Below are positions 21,268-33,200 of a stretch of DNA of 64,000 nucleotides, piece by piece. Numbering within the stretch: position 1 is the stretch's first letter; each line of letters opens with the position of its first letter. Origin of the DNA: Lepas anatifera (Eukaryota; Arthropoda; Thecostraca; Lepadidae); assembly GCA_034440635.1 (NCBI GenBank), contig JAOTON010001596.1, positions 1,920,001 through 1,984,000 of the forward strand, in the 5' to 3' direction. The position numbers were made by a program, and so were the translations under genes. Below the pieces are notes generated by a model that made no database searches, was not told where the DNA came from, and saw nothing but the letters and a program-made list of their open reading frames with translations.

Positions 21268-23530
21268 CCTTACTGGCGACCTAATGGTTAAATTACGGTG
21301 TAGAGTAAGTTCACGGGACAATGACTGTTACCCCTTACAGTGAGCTCCTACTGGCGACCCAGTGGTTAAATTACCGTGTAGAATAAGTTCACGGGACAAT
21401 GACTGTCACCCCTTACAGTGAGCTCCTACTGCCGACCCAGTGGTTAAATTACCGTGTAGAGTAAGTTTACGGGACAATGACTGTCACCCCTTACAGTGAG
21501 CTCCTACTGCCGACCCAGTGGTTAAATCGTGTGAGAATAACTTCACGGGACAAAGACTGTCACCCCTTACAGTGAGCTCCTACTGGCGACCCAGTGCTTA
21601 AATTACCGTGTAGAACAAGTTCACGGGACAATGACTGTCACCCCTTACAGTGAGCTCCTACTGGCGACCCAGTGGTTAAATTACCGTGTAGAGTAAGTTC
21701 ACGGGACAATGACTGTCACCCCTTACAGTGAGCTCCTACTGGCGACCCAGTGGTTAAATTACCGTGTAGAGTAAGTTCACGAGACAATGACTGTCACCCC
21801 TTACAGTGAGCTCCTACTGGCGACCCAGTGGTTAAATTACCGTGTAGAGTAAGTTCACGGGACAATGACTGTCACCTCTTACAGTGAGCTCCTACTGGCG
21901 ACCCAGTGGTTAAATTACCGTGTAGAGTAAGTTCACGAGACAATGACTGTCACCCCTTACAGTGAGCTCCTACTGGCGACCCAGTGGTTAAATTACCGTG
22001 TAGAGTAAGTTCACGAGACAATGACTGTCACCCCTTACAGTGAGCTCCTACTGGCGACCCAGTGGTTAAATTACCGTGTGAGAATAACTTCACGGGACAA
22101 AGACTGTCACCCCTTACAGTGAGCTCCTACTGGCGACCCAGTGGTTAAATTACCGTGTAGAATAAGTTCACGGGACAATGACTGTCACCCCTTACAGTGA
22201 GCTCCTACTGGCGACCCAGTGCTTAAATTACCGTGTAGAATAAGTTCACGGGACAATGACTGTCACCCCTTACAGTGAGCTCCTACTGGCGACCCAGTGC
22301 TTAAATTACCGTGTAGAATAAGTTCACGGGACAATGACTGTCACCCCTTACAGTGAGCTCCTACTGCCGACCCAGTGCTTAAATTACCGTGTAGAGTAAG
22401 TTCACGGGACAATGACTGTCACCCCTTACAGTGAGCTCCTACTGGCGACCCAGTGGTTAAATTACAGTGTAGAATAGGTCCACGGGACAATGACTGTCAC
22501 CCCTTACAGTGAGCTCCTACTGCCGACCCAGTGGTTAAATTACCGTGTAGAGTAAGTTCACGAGACAATGACTGTCACCCCTTACAGTGAGCTCCTACTG
22601 GCGACCCAGTGGTTAAATTACCGTGTGAGAATAACTTCACGGGACAAAGACTGTCACCCCTTACAGTGAGCTCCTACTGGCGACCCAGTGGTTAAATTAC
22701 CGTGTAGAGTAAGTTCACGGGACAATGACTGTCACCCCTTACAGTGAGCTCCTACTGGCGACCCAGTGCTTAAATTACCGTGTAGAGTAAGTTCACGGGA
22801 CAATGACTGTCACCCCTTACAGTGAGCTCCTACTGGCGACCCAGTGGTTAAATTACCGTGTAGAGTAAGTTCACGGGACAATGACTGTCACCCCTTACAG
22901 TGAGCTCCTACTGGCGACCCAGTGGTTAAATTACCGTGTGAGAATAAGTTCACGGGACAAAGACTGTCACCCCTTACAGTGAGCTCCTACTGGCGACCCA
23001 GTGGTTAAATTACCGTGTAGAGTAAGTTCACGGGACAATGACTGTCACCCCTTACAGTGAGCTCCTACTGGCGACCCAGTGCTTAAATTACCGTGTAGAG
23101 TAAGTTCACGAGACAAAGACTGTCACCCCTTACAGTGAGCTCCTACTGGCGACCCAGTGGTTAAATTACCGTGTAGAGTAAGTTCACGGGACAATGACTG
23201 TCACCCCTTACAGTGAGCTCCTACTGGCGACCCAGTGGTTAAATTACCGTGTAGAATAAGTTCCCAGGGACAATGACTGTCACCCCTTACAGTGAGCTCC
23301 TACTGGCGACCCAGTGGTTAAATTACCGTGTAGAGTAAGTTCACGGGACAATGACTGTCACCCCTTACAGTGAGCTCCTACTGGCGACCCAGTGGTTAAA
23401 TTACCGTGTAGAATAAGTTCACGGGACAATGACTGTCACCCCTTACAGTGAGCTCCTACTGGCGACCCAGTGGTTAAATTACCGTATAGAATAGGTTCAC
23501 GGGACAAGGACTGTGACCCTTTACAGTGCG
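21268..23530 (+). repeat. 78-bp satellite, ~29 copies
   Basis: Head-to-tail units contain 'gagctcctactggcgaccc', 'agtggttaaattaccgtg' and 'aagttcacgggacaatgac'. Outer units at both edges are the most diverged, as expected for unequal exchange. A distinctive variant with 'gtgtgagaata' occurs at 21531, 22078, 22625 and 22938. The first three are exactly 547 bp apart (seven units plus one base), then 313 bp. Other variants are 'gcttaaatt' for 'ggttaaatt' and 'cgagac' for 'cgggac'. There is no coding role. Confidence 0.97.
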
Positions 23531-24099
23531 TAAAAGATCACGGGATCAAGCCCACCCAGAGGCAGGAGCTGACCGTTGCCCCAGCCCAAGTCTGGTTCAT
23601 CCGCCTCCCCAGCAACACCCCCTGCCTCGCAGTTGAAGCGTCTGAAAACCGCGAACAAAAACGGACCACGGATAGTAACATGGTAACCAAGGTAACCCGA
23701 ACGCACTATCGGGTGGACTCTCTAGCGTTGGTCATGTGTGCTTAACCATCATCATCAAATGTGCTTAACTTTGTAATCCGCTGGTGTACAGGACTAGTGT
23801 ATGCGTTATGGTGATACGCCTTTTTGTACATATGCACACACTTGAGACGTGATGCAGGATTATAGGAGAGGTTTTGTAACCATCTCAACACAGGCTGACA
23901 AGACATAAGATCTGAGCTCCACAGCTACCATAGACGCACCACCCCATATATCATTCCAGTCGAAACAGGTATTGGCAAAGCCGGTGTTCTAAAAAAAGAA
24001 CTTCATGATGCTGTCAGAAGAACGCCCGATTTTTGGGATTGTATCATATTAAATCTTGCATAATAACTTATATTTTCGATACTTTGATAGTTTTCTTGT
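23531..24099. other. No gene seen
   Basis: Unique-looking DNA between satellite and microsatellite. The short ORF entering from the satellite edge is not protein-like. Confidence 0.4.
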
Positions 24100-24149
24100 G
24101 CGTGTAAGCGTGCGTGCGTGCGCGCGTGCGCGCTCGCGCGTGTGCGTGC

Positions 24150-24190
<41 letters not shown>

Positions 24191-24193
24191 GTG

Positions 24194-24233
<40 letters not shown>

Positions 24234-24245
24234 TGTGTGTGTGTG
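24100..24245 (+). repeat. GT/GC microsatellite
   Basis: Alternating purine-pyrimidine tract: a GCGT/CGCG-rich left part and a long GT run with two TTG and one GG interruption. It is Z-DNA-prone. It ends 7 bp from the TTAA of element B1. Confidence 0.95.
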
Positions 24246-24256
24246 CTGAGGTTTAA

Positions 24257-25215
24257 CACGCGCCCCGCTGGGGGGGTGAAATTCCCCCCCCCTTCTGGTT
24301 TTTCCCAGATAACGCAAAAACGAAGACGCGCAGGACAAAGAAACTTACAATAACTTATTCCTGATCAATTTTACGAATCTGACCAAATTTCTAAGGTATG
24401 GTCAAGTCAGGTCAAGCAGCTATTCAAGGTCAAGTGCCTGACCTCAAAACCCAAAATCACGAGTTTGAAGCAGTGCCTAAGGAACTTCTGTCGACCGATC
24501 AGTTTCAAACTTTCACCATATGATAAAGTCATTAGGGTCTACAAATCTGCTATCTCGGAATTTTGATATTGTTGACCTAAGATGGGGTCAATTGTTTTTG
24601 GTCACCCCATTATAAGTTTATGGTGAAAAATAGAAAGGGCTCGTTTTCAGTAAAAAATAGATAGATAATGCCGAAAAATATCAAACCGTGTATTCTTGCC
24701 ACAATATTGTCCTTAAAGTTGAGTTTTTGACCATCTGACCTCTCAAAGGTCATGTCAGGTCACAGAAACATACAGTGATTGTGTTGTGCTTATATTGTCA
24801 CGGGGAGTAGATTGATATGCAACATGACCATACCAGGCCACCATGTAACCTTGACCTAGCTTGATTTAAGGTCATTTTTACATTTTGACCTAGCAAGGTC
24901 ATTATTATACATCATTCGATTTGCCACGAAGAGAGGAATCCAAAGATGCATAAAAATTTGCTCTAGCTCCACTGAGTAAAAATCTAGAGGGGCAAACGTA
25001 CACCGTCCTGTTGTAAGCCTCTGGAACCTTTTTTACCTTTGCTGACCTCAATATTGACCTGACATAAAAATACTTCGTATAATTTCTCTTTGTCTCGTCA
25101 AGAGCTTTCGAACGCCGTTCGTAATTTTTTTAGCTGTCCTGGGCAATGAGATACAGAGGGGCGAAAAACGCCCCCAGCGGGGCGCGTTATGCAAGGGACC
25201 CCAGCGGGGCGCGTG
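24257..25215 (+). mobile_element. TTAA-type MITE, family B (copy B1)
   Basis: A 959-bp element with TTAA at 24253-24256 and 25216-25219. The left end is CACGCGCCCCGCTGGGG. The right end carries the complementary word AGCGGGGCGCG twice, separated by 'ttatgcaagggacccc'. The body has many AGGTCA/TGACCT half-sites and matches B2 (40833-41849) in opposite orientation. No transposase was seen. Confidence 0.85.
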
Positions 25216-25219
25216 TTAA

Positions 25220-25757
25220 GGGCGCTTCAGGGACTAGGCTATGACGCTGTTTTCTTGTGCTGTTACCCAGCTTTTCATCAGGTGAGCACAATGCAATATC
25301 ACCAAATCTCTTCAGGGATTAGCCGTTGCAATGGTTCTTAATTTTTTTACGAAAAACTGAAAAATGCTTATCTTTGATGCAGCGGCGTGAAATGGATGAC
25401 CGTTCAGAGTCTGTATATAAATACCTATCAGTTGAAGCAAACTAGGTTTCATCACGACATTCCACACCAGATTAGAAGAGGCAGATGATTTGATTTCATC
25501 TGCGAAGATGAATCATCATCCTGCGGTACATGTGACTTGAATTGGTGTAATCTGCCTTACGACGACAAAAATTATGTTGGGCTGGATTTATGAGTGGCAA
25601 GTCGTATTCGTGCATTCCACTTATTTCGCTGGTGATCTATAGTACGATAGATCATACTGTCAGGCCCGAGGATAAGGTGAGAAGGGAAAAACAATCCTGG
25701 TGCTGGTCCTCTCTCAGGCTCATAATGCTCGGGGACAATATAAAACCTAGTCAAGAC
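25220..25757. other. No gene seen
   Basis: AT-rich, no exon signals. Overlapping short ORFs on both strands run into the hAT MITE and are not credible. Confidence 0.4.
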
Positions 25758-26084
25758 CAGTGGCGAATCCAGGGGGAGAAAAAGGTATTTCCTCCAAAAC
25801 TGAAAAGCTCTGGGTAAAACCATGTTTTGCCCCCCCTCCTCCAAGCTGTCGACCTCCTTTTTGACCTGGCTCATTTTTAGTTTATAACCAATGGTCCGGT
25901 GTGGCCACATCCTTTGCCCCGTGACGTCTTTTTTTTTTGCTTTCCAACTTGGTCTAACACCCTCAAACCTACCGTACAGTTGAACTGTGGCCACGTCTTT
26001 CATCGCGTGACGTTTTTTTGTTGTTATTACTTTTCGTTTGCCCCATCCCCCCCACCCAAAACATACCGGCTAGATCCGCCACTG
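25758..26084 (+). mobile_element. hAT MITE, CAGTGGCGGATCC type (copy 1)
   Basis: A 327-bp element beginning CAGTGGCGAATCCAGGGGG and ending GGCTAGATCCGCCACTG. The flanks GTCAAGAC and TTCAAGAC agree at 7 of 8 positions. Internally a block around 'gtgacgttttttt' is duplicated. It is related to 33359-33739 and 48406-48784. Confidence 0.88.
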
Positions 26085-27047
26085 TTCAAGACCCTTACAA
26101 TTATTGGTATATTTATAGTGACTCAAGGTTGTAGACAATGCTGCAGGTAGACCATAACGGACACGTGTATACTGCTTCAGTAGTCACATCTTCAGAATCT
26201 GGAAATTAGAGAATAATAAGAGCATTTAGGTACAGCATCAAGCCCTTGATAGTTGCGTTTTTATAAAAAAAACTTAATATATCCAGACCCGGAACCTTTA
26301 GAACGCAGGTCAGCGAGCAGCTTGAAGCATCTAGCTGGGATTTTTGTGGGTCTAAAATGTAAGACGGAGCTTCACCTGATCGGATCAGCTAATCAGCTGA
26401 TCCACCGGAGCTTCTTCAAACTCGCCCCGCTGCAGTCCGATGCAAACCTTGGCACTAATCGATACGGCGCGGCTGCAGGACCATGCCAATTCGTAATTGC
26501 ACATGTCGGCTCTTTTAATCTAGCTTGTCTGGTTATCATGCATGGGCAGTGTTGCTGCGGAGGGATTGTTCAGTTTTCGGAACTGAGCTCTGAGCATAAC
26601 ATATTTGTAAGAGTTGATAGGCGTTGAATTTATGTCTATAACGAGAGGTGGCACAGGGCCTTTCAGGAAGTGCGGACAAGAAAATTTGTAGCCCTGAATC
26701 TCACAGCTATTTGTTTATCTCGAAAAATCCCAAGAGGGTTGATGCTCAAACACACTATAAGCTGGCGAAGGGAAGACTGTCCAGTGATCACATTCCTATA
26801 TAAGAACGGGGCGATACAGTTGGTAGTCTTACGGTATTAGTGGTTCTACAGAGCCTCTACCAGCTCTGGTAAAAATTGTTCCAACCTATACTCAATATGT
26901 GATCAGCTAAATTTTCAAATGAATCGTTGGCCAACAGAGTCTAACATCAAAACTGAAGAGCAATGTGTTTGTTCCATATCAAATAATTCAATACATTATT
27001 TCAACCATTTTAGTTTGGCATCTTTCGCCAGCCATTGATTTTACTCG
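26085..27047. other. No gene seen
   Basis: A 124-codon plus-strand ORF at 26253-26627 has no recognisable domain, promoter or splice context. The rest is AT-rich. Confidence 0.4.
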
Positions 27048-27051
27048 TTAA

Positions 27052-28241
27052 CCTTCGCCCGGGTGGGGGTCTTTTAGACCCCCTAGGGTTTCTCCGAAAG
27101 TGACCAAAAACGGCGGCGTGCAGCGCCGCCAAACTTGGTCTAGCTGTTCCTTCAGCATTTTTACATCTTTCCTGAAAATTTTAGCTCAAGGTCATATCAG
27201 GTCAGGTCACCAGGCCAGGTGAAGTGACCTCACCTCAAAAATACTTAGGACCGCATAACTAAAAGAAGGGTTAATCGATCAAGTTGAAACTCATACCACA
27301 TATTGGGCTCACCAGGAGCTACAACATTTGTTCCGGGATTTTTGATATTGGTGACCTAAGGTCATGTGCAGAGCATGACCTCTCCATTGTCAATACATGG
27401 GGAAAATCGCGAAATGAGCTTTTCTCAGTAAGTATGGATGAAATCAACTTCAAACATCGGTTGCGACTTGCTCTTAGCCCACTTCTGAAGTTGATGCCAA
27501 AATTTTTGACTTGTGACCTTTGACAGGTCGCCTTAGGTCAAATAAGCATTTTTGGTGTTTTTCTCTATAAATTTTGAATAAACAAAGATAGAGCTTTTAT
27601 TTTGTCACTGAAGTGTTTGTATAGTCACTGGGAGTCAAATGGTATACATCATGACTATATTAGGTCAAGTTGGGTCAGACCGTTGACCTGGGTCAGGTCA
27701 AATTCTTAAATTTGACCTGGCATAGCAATATCATATATCATTCGATTTGTATTGACGAGAGGATTGCAATGGTGCATAAACTATGGCTGTATATTGTTTG
27801 GTTTGGAAGCTATTAGCGAAAAAGTAAACGCCCTTATGCATGGTTGACTATGGACATTCCCAAGAATATGCCCAATATTTAGTGACCTGTAGCTCTCTAG
27901 GCTTTGACCTGACACGAAAATGAATGCCACTGAAATGAAAGCGCATCTCAAGAGCTTTCGAATGGTGTTAGAAAATGTTTCTAGCTATCATAGTTTCTGA
28001 GATATATGAGGTTTTCTTAGTACACCTCATATTAGCGATTTTGACCTATTTTGACCTCTGGTGACCTTGATATTGACCTGACAAGAAAAATGACTGAAGT
28101 ATTTTCGATATCATTTTCGAAGAGCTTTCGATTACCGTTTTGCGCTTTTTTCTAGCTCTCTCAGTTTTTGAGATCGTGGGGGGTCTTTTTAGCCCCCCCC
28201 ACCAGGGCGAAGGTGGCTCGTACCCGCCACCGGGGCAAGGG
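27052..28241 (+). mobile_element. TTAA-type MITE, family D (copy D1)
   Basis: A 1190-bp element with TTAA at 27048-27051 and 28242-28245. The left end is CCTTCGCCCGGGTGGGGG. The right end has the matching word twice, around the spacer 'gaaggtggctcgtaccc'. Near the left end GGCGGCG-tgcag-CGCCGCC forms the same GC hairpin found in family A. Half-sites are dense. No ORF is credible. Confidence 0.82.
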
Positions 28242-28776
28242 TTAATTATCTTCAGGTTCAGATTTATAATTGTTTTCCCCACATCCCCCACAACACCAAG
28301 GTATGTACCTACTGCAGTTAAATAGATAATGTGTTCTCCATCTCCATCGATATTTTGTTTGCACAAATGAAATGACTCACATCCGCACCTTTAGTGAGCG
28401 GAAATAATCTTTAAACGGCTGGAAATGCTCAGCATAGCAATGCAAATACTTTTTCCCACGGAAACAAATATATGGTGAGTCTAACCGGCAGCTGGGGGTC
28501 AACTTTACAGAATGTCGCGTGATAATTCTCCGTGAATTGAAACAGGGCAAGCAGAGAGGATAATTCGATCATCTTGGATTACGAATCAAGACCAAAGCAT
28601 GTTTAAGTTCTGATGTCTCATCTACCTTTTTAACGTCGCCCATTTACTTGAGCTGCCACGTTAATTCATTGCTAAAGAAAGAGCTTAAACTGCCTTGAAC
28701 CTATCTCACAGGGAAGCAGGGAGCTGCTGCTGCATTTCGCACTGTATTCCTGGCCGGATTCCACAAATAGCTAGTT
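28242..28776. promoter_or_regulatory. Upstream region of the secreted-protein exon
   Basis: About 530 bp between element D1 and the start codon at 28777. There is no TATA box at the expected place, so a TATA-less promoter or a more distal start is likely. No other gene was seen. Confidence 0.25.
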
Positions 28777-28980
28777 ATGCACCTGCCAACGAAGCTGATT
28801 TCCTTCTGCGCCTGGATGGTGCTCACCGCAGTCAGCTCGAGCCATGCTGAATATGACTGCAGCTCGTACGGACTCAGCTTGACGCCCGCCAGCTTCATTC
28901 AAGACATTGTCCACAGAAGTGTAGAATCTGTACTGGAGCCCAAGCTCGATCAAATGGAATGTGAAATACGCAGCGCCTAC
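28777..28980 (+). CDS. First coding exon of a secreted protein
   Basis: 68 codons run from ATG to a strong GTAAGTAAG donor at 28981, in phase 0. Residues 1-24 form a good signal peptide: a basic start, a hydrophobic core (ISFCAWMVLTAVS), then SSHA before the likely cleavage. The mature start EYDCSSYG has one cysteine. Residues ~40-64 (IQDIVHRSVESVLE...) look like an amphipathic helix or short coiled coil, with a second cysteine at 62. An N-terminal helix after a signal peptide occurs in fibrinogen-domain lectins and many other secreted proteins. The downstream exons would decide and are not recognised here. Confidence 0.6.
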
Positions 28981-29321
28981 GTAAGTAAGCAATGATGGAA
29001 CCAATAAAGGCAGAAGTGCAACAAGAGTAAGAAATAAGAAAAGATAAGAAAGCAAACTGAGAGATAACAATGCAGATTGCGAAGGATGTTTTGTGATGGC
29101 ATCGACCACAAATGTTCACTGTAGGGGTCCCACCTACCTAAGTGGGTTTCAAAAGCCCGTGCATTTCTTTTAATTTTTGAAACGGCACGGCAATGCAAAT
29201 GCTCAATTGCTTTAAAACAGAACATCCCATGTCTAAGCGGTCTTCGAACATCCAAAAGCCACAAAAGACGGGATTAGCTACATTTCACTCAGATAATTGG
29301 CTTAACGACGCCATTTTGGCC
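28981..29321 (+). other. Probable intron of the secreted-protein gene
   Basis: Follows the GTAAGT donor. It contains an A- and G-rich run but no second exon. Element A1 begins at 29326, so the intron has been enlarged by at least one TTAA element if the gene is real. Confidence 0.4.
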
Positions 29322-29325
29322 TTAA

Positions 29326-30165
29326 CACGCGCATTGACGGGGGTCTGAGCCACCTTCGCATTGACGGGGGGGCGGGTACCCGCCTCCCCCTAAGATCTCG
29401 AGAACCACGGTAGGTAGCGAAAAACAGTAAACGGCGTTGGGCTGCCCATCCACTTCTCCATCCAAAACATTTGAACCATTTTTTGTCAGGTCACATTTAA
29501 GGTCACGAGAGGTCAAAACATGCCCTTCATAGGGATAACATGTAAATTCAGTTTTTCGGCCATTTCATCTGAACAAGTAAAGATAGAGCAAAACGACTTG
29601 AACTCTATGAATCCTCTTAGCAAGCCGAATCGAATGATATATAATTTGACCTTGCTAGGTCAAATCAAGGATTTGACCTGACCTGAGGTCAGGTCAGGGT
29701 CAAATTATATAAAATGCATATCATTAGAACCGCAAAGCCCAGGCGAGTCTAATGCAGCTAAAATAAATGCTCTATCCCCATCTGTTACTGAGTTATTTGG
29801 TAAAAACCATTTTTTCCATGTATTTCCTATGGAGAGGTCATGCCTCGTACCTGGCCTTAGGTCATGGATATCAAAAATACCGGAACACATTTTAGAGAAC
29901 TCGGTGGGGCCATTATGTGATATGAGTTTCAATCGGATAAGTTCACCCTCCTCCAACTTATGCTATCTTAAACTTTTTTGAGGTCGGGTCACTTGACCTG
30001 TACTGGTGACCTGACCTGAGATGACCTAACCTTAAAATTTTCACAGAAGTTGTAAAAATAATGAGGTAAAAGGTATACCAAGTACAGCGGCGCTACGCGC
30101 CGCTGTTTTTCTGCTATCTCCGAAAAACCCGAGGGGGCGGGTACCCGCCCCCGTCAATGCGCGTG
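29326..30165 (+). mobile_element. TTAA-type MITE, family A (copy A1)
   Basis: An 840-bp element with TTAA at 29322-29325 and 30166-30169. The left end CACGCGCATTGACGGGGG is followed by 'tctgagccaccttc' and a second GCATTGACGGGGG. The right end carries one CCCCCGTCAATGCGCGTG. The body has a palindromic half-site cluster at 29674-29705. A 9-bp-stem hairpin lies at 30085-30105, followed by T5. Very similar to A2 (49057) and A3 (54411). Confidence 0.9.
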
Positions 30166-30169
30166 TTAA

Positions 30170-30715
30170 GGCCATATAGCTCCTTTAATAAAAATTCAAA
30201 AAGTTATTCGTCAACAATGGCTAAATATCCCGAAACGGAAAGAGCGCAGGAATAAACCACGAGCAGGTGGCATCACACAAGCTTACGATCGAGGGGCTTG
30301 TCATCTAACCCTGGAACTGATACACTTCCCAATGCGAATCGAGGCCAAACAAGGGTAAAGAGGCGCAGTTTCAGGCAGTTTCGCAGAGCTATGCGCTGTG
30401 ATTCTTCTACCTGGAATATACCTGAAGGGGTTATCAATGGGCCAAAAGATGAGATCCCACCATGCATTCAGAAACATAGCTCACAGAAGTTCGGCTTTAT
30501 TGTACAGACGCTCGAGTACATGCAGTGTCTGAACGTATCCTTCAGCATCGCCTCTTCCTGACTCTCTTCAATGGCAGCAATCTCAGAGCTATCACTGTCT
30601 TCTGCAGTGCAACGACAAAGTCAATGATGATGAAAAAGGCGGAACAATGACATAAGCAATAATTGATATATCAAAAGTACTAATGACGAACACAGAACAT
30701 GTGACAAAGCCCGAG
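30170..30715. other. No gene seen
   Basis: Unique-looking DNA. An 87-codon ORF at 30298-30561 has no recognisable signature. Confidence 0.4.
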
Positions 30716-30977
30716 CATAAGCGGGTCCAGGATTACCGATCGGGGGGAAGTACATGGTCTGAGGTGGGGCGCCACTTTTGGATGACGAAACCTATCAGGT
30801 AGGCGCCAAATCCTATCGCGGGGGCGTCGATACTCGCATCGGGGGGAGGAGGTTGAAAGTGACAGTTTAGGGAGCGCCATCGACCTTTTAGACTGGCACC
30901 AATAATATTCCAATGGGTATCCAGAGTCGATTTGGGGGAAGGGGCAAGTACTCCCTTGCCCCCTAGATCCTCCTATG
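30716..30977. mobile_element. Degraded hAT-like MITE, CATAGGCGGATCC type
   Basis: Starts CATAAGCGGGTCCAGG and ends CCTAGATCCTCCTATG, matching the inverted termini of 44712-44928. The interior shares 'ggcgcc', 'gacgaaa' and 'caggtaggcgcc' words with that element. Flanking octamers do not match, so the ends may be rearranged. Confidence 0.5.
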
Positions 30978-31975
30978 TCTCCGTGAAGAATTCTTGCAAT
31001 ACAGGACAAAGCCAGACAATGTCCACATTTCTCCTTCGGCTGCTAGAGCAGTCAAGGATGCCTACTTGCAATGAGGTTCAAAACAGCAGAAGGAAAACCA
31101 CAAAATAGTTGGTGCTGTCACTGACATCCTTATTAGGAACATGGCCCTACCTCTTCGACCACCAGATATATTGTATCCAACTGCCCTGCACAGAACCAGT
31201 GGGGGTTATCATCATGCATTTGTAGCTTTTGCACAAAATGATAGGTATACTTTCCCAACCGTCTGCAATACATTCGTCGCTAAGCTGAGTCAGTGAGCTG
31301 ATCCTTGAATGAGTGAGCTTTGCTGGATAGGCGGGAGTCAAGGTTATCTCCAACGCCACTCAAAAGTTGAGGTGAAGCCAGAAAAGTGTAGGTATCATGT
31401 GAACTGAAGTGCAGGAAGCCCCATCACCGGCGCTGGAGAGGGCCTGACACCAGCATATACCACTGGAGAGGGTCATATCAGATCAGATCTGATCAGAGGT
31501 CACCCTGAGATCTAAAAAAAACTGAGAGGGCTAGGAAAACGTCTGCTTAAGCCTGCACCCCTGGATAGTTCGATAGGACCCTCTCCCTCTGTTTTCGCGA
31601 ATTAATCCGAGCAGATTTTAATGAGAGGCGTCGCCTTCCATCTACCTGTAACGTGATCGTTTGATAACTTTTGACAGGAAGTTAATGTTGGTTCAGGTCA
31701 GGTTAACAAGTTGTGACGCCATCTCTAGGCCCTTGTAAGGCGATTTCGATCTTCTAAAATGTGGTAGAACAAAACAGGGTGTAATTCAGCTGCTACAACT
31801 GAGCTAGTTTCTGAAGATCCCGTTTCCAGAAGATCCAGTTTCCGAACAGTTATTCCAGTTTCATTATTACATTATTTGAAAGCTCTTGAAAAGACGAATC
31901 GGTTTTCCGCCCACTATTTTTAGTTCATGTCAATAATGAGGTCACCGGGGGCAGTGACAGATCTAGAATTTTGGT
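30978..31975. other. No gene; family E-like remnant in the 3' half
   Basis: About 31480-31950 contains 'aacaagttgtgacgcca', 'taggccc..gtaaggcgat' and 'cagggtgtaa' words, matching the body of element E1 at about 52730-52850. No intact ends were found. The first 500 bp holds nothing recognisable. Confidence 0.35.
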
Positions 31976-32490
31976 AAGTAGTAGTAGTAGTAGTATAAAT
32001 TTGTATTATGTTAAGGCATATACACAAAACAGCATACAACATAACGGATTGGCGCAAAAGCACAAAGCTTAATTCTAAGCGCCTCTCCAAATCATTACTA
32101 TAATTTATAGAAAAAAACTTTTAGCAAAACATTAACTAAACATAACTAGCCGCCGCCACGGCCACTGGCTACCCCGCCCACGTGCCGGATGGTGAAGCAC
32201 CGCCACCGCCCCCGCCGGACACCACACGACTACGCGTGTTCAGCGCCGCCACCAGGAAGCTCTGAACGGCCCCGGCCACGGCTCGGCCCTGCTCGGCTTG
32301 TAGTGTTGTGCCTGTTGCAAGTATGTTCAGGAGCTGTGTTTGTTGTGTTTGTCTGGCGTCAATGTTGTGAGCTAACAGTGTGTTTAGGAGCGAATGTCGA
32401 TGGGTATCATAAAGAGAACAATTGAGAATGAAGTGTTTAGAATTTTCTATGTGGTAAAGGGGACGGTGAATCTTTCGGGCGACGGCATTT
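31976..32490 (-). mobile_element. 5'-truncated non-LTR retrotransposon (LINE) 3' end
   Basis: On the minus strand a frame ending at a stop at 32169-32171 encodes a typical LINE ORF2 C-terminus. It has HIENSKHFILNCSLYDTHR (an H-x4-C half of the C-terminal zinc knuckle followed by Y-x3-R), then LLNTLLAHNID, LLNILATGTTLQ and AVQSFLVAALNTR, ending in a glycine-rich tail. A ~175-bp 3' UTR follows, then a trinucleotide tail (TAG repeats on the plus strand at ~31976-31993). Nothing of the reverse transcriptase remains, as in 5'-truncated insertions. The clade (CR1/jockey/I-like) is a guess. Confidence 0.7.
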
Positions 32491-33200
32491 TCGGTTGGGG
32501 GTGTTTTGGGATTATTACTGGCGCCGTTCCGACGCGATTTTAGGTGTCTTTTTGTTTAAAAAGTCTTACCAGGAACTACCGAATTTGGCCAAAGCAGCGC
32601 CCAAAAGCGGCAAAAAAGTGAAACCAAGGTCTTCGAATGGGGGTGAACGGGCGGTAAGCAACGAAGGAAAACAGAAAACGGGGCCCTTCTGCCAAGGTCA
32701 CCTTCTAAAAACAGTTTTAACGTGCTTATACCGCAGGCTTCTTTCATTTTTCGGGTCTTCAGGGCGCTAGACATCCACAACAGAGGGAGAATCCAGTGAC
32801 CCAGGATCCATCGCCCCTCTCTCCATCCTCCCCTTGGGTCAGTCTGTGATAAGAGATGACTAGAAGTCAAGCTTTTCTAATGAGTTTGCGTCTGCAACTT
32901 TTAAACAAGGTTGCAGACCAATATTCTTGATGCCATAGTGACCACCATAATCAAAGGATTCGAATCTCTTGAAACACTGGCTTACACAGCCAGTGTTTGG
33001 CCTGGATCTGAGGTCAATGTCATCCTGTGAGCAAACGCGATCATGACGTATACGTCATATACACACCTACGAAACCACCATCAATTATAATTCTTTCACA
33101 TACAGGTAAATACAGTTAATCGGCTTCTCACACTTCTGCGATGTGGCAAAATAGGTGCGAACTGGAGGGCAATTGAGGACTCTTCCCAGAGCGCATGCTA
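32491..33200. other. No gene seen
   Basis: Contains no recognisable LINE or exon sequence. Short ORFs on both strands only. Confidence 0.4.

Noticed and set aside
21268..23530. CRISPR-like array of 78-bp periods
   Set aside because: The whole 78-bp unit is conserved; there are no variable spacers. It is a satellite.
24003..24353. Cys/Val- and His/Thr-rich ORFs over the GT tract
   Set aside because: They are translations of a dinucleotide repeat on both strands.
26253..26627. 124-codon ORF
   Set aside because: No domain, initiation context, promoter or splice signal; length is within chance for this composition.
30716..30985. 8-bp TSD for the degraded CATAAGCGGG element
   Set aside because: Flanking octamers AGCCCGAG and TCTCCGTG do not match.
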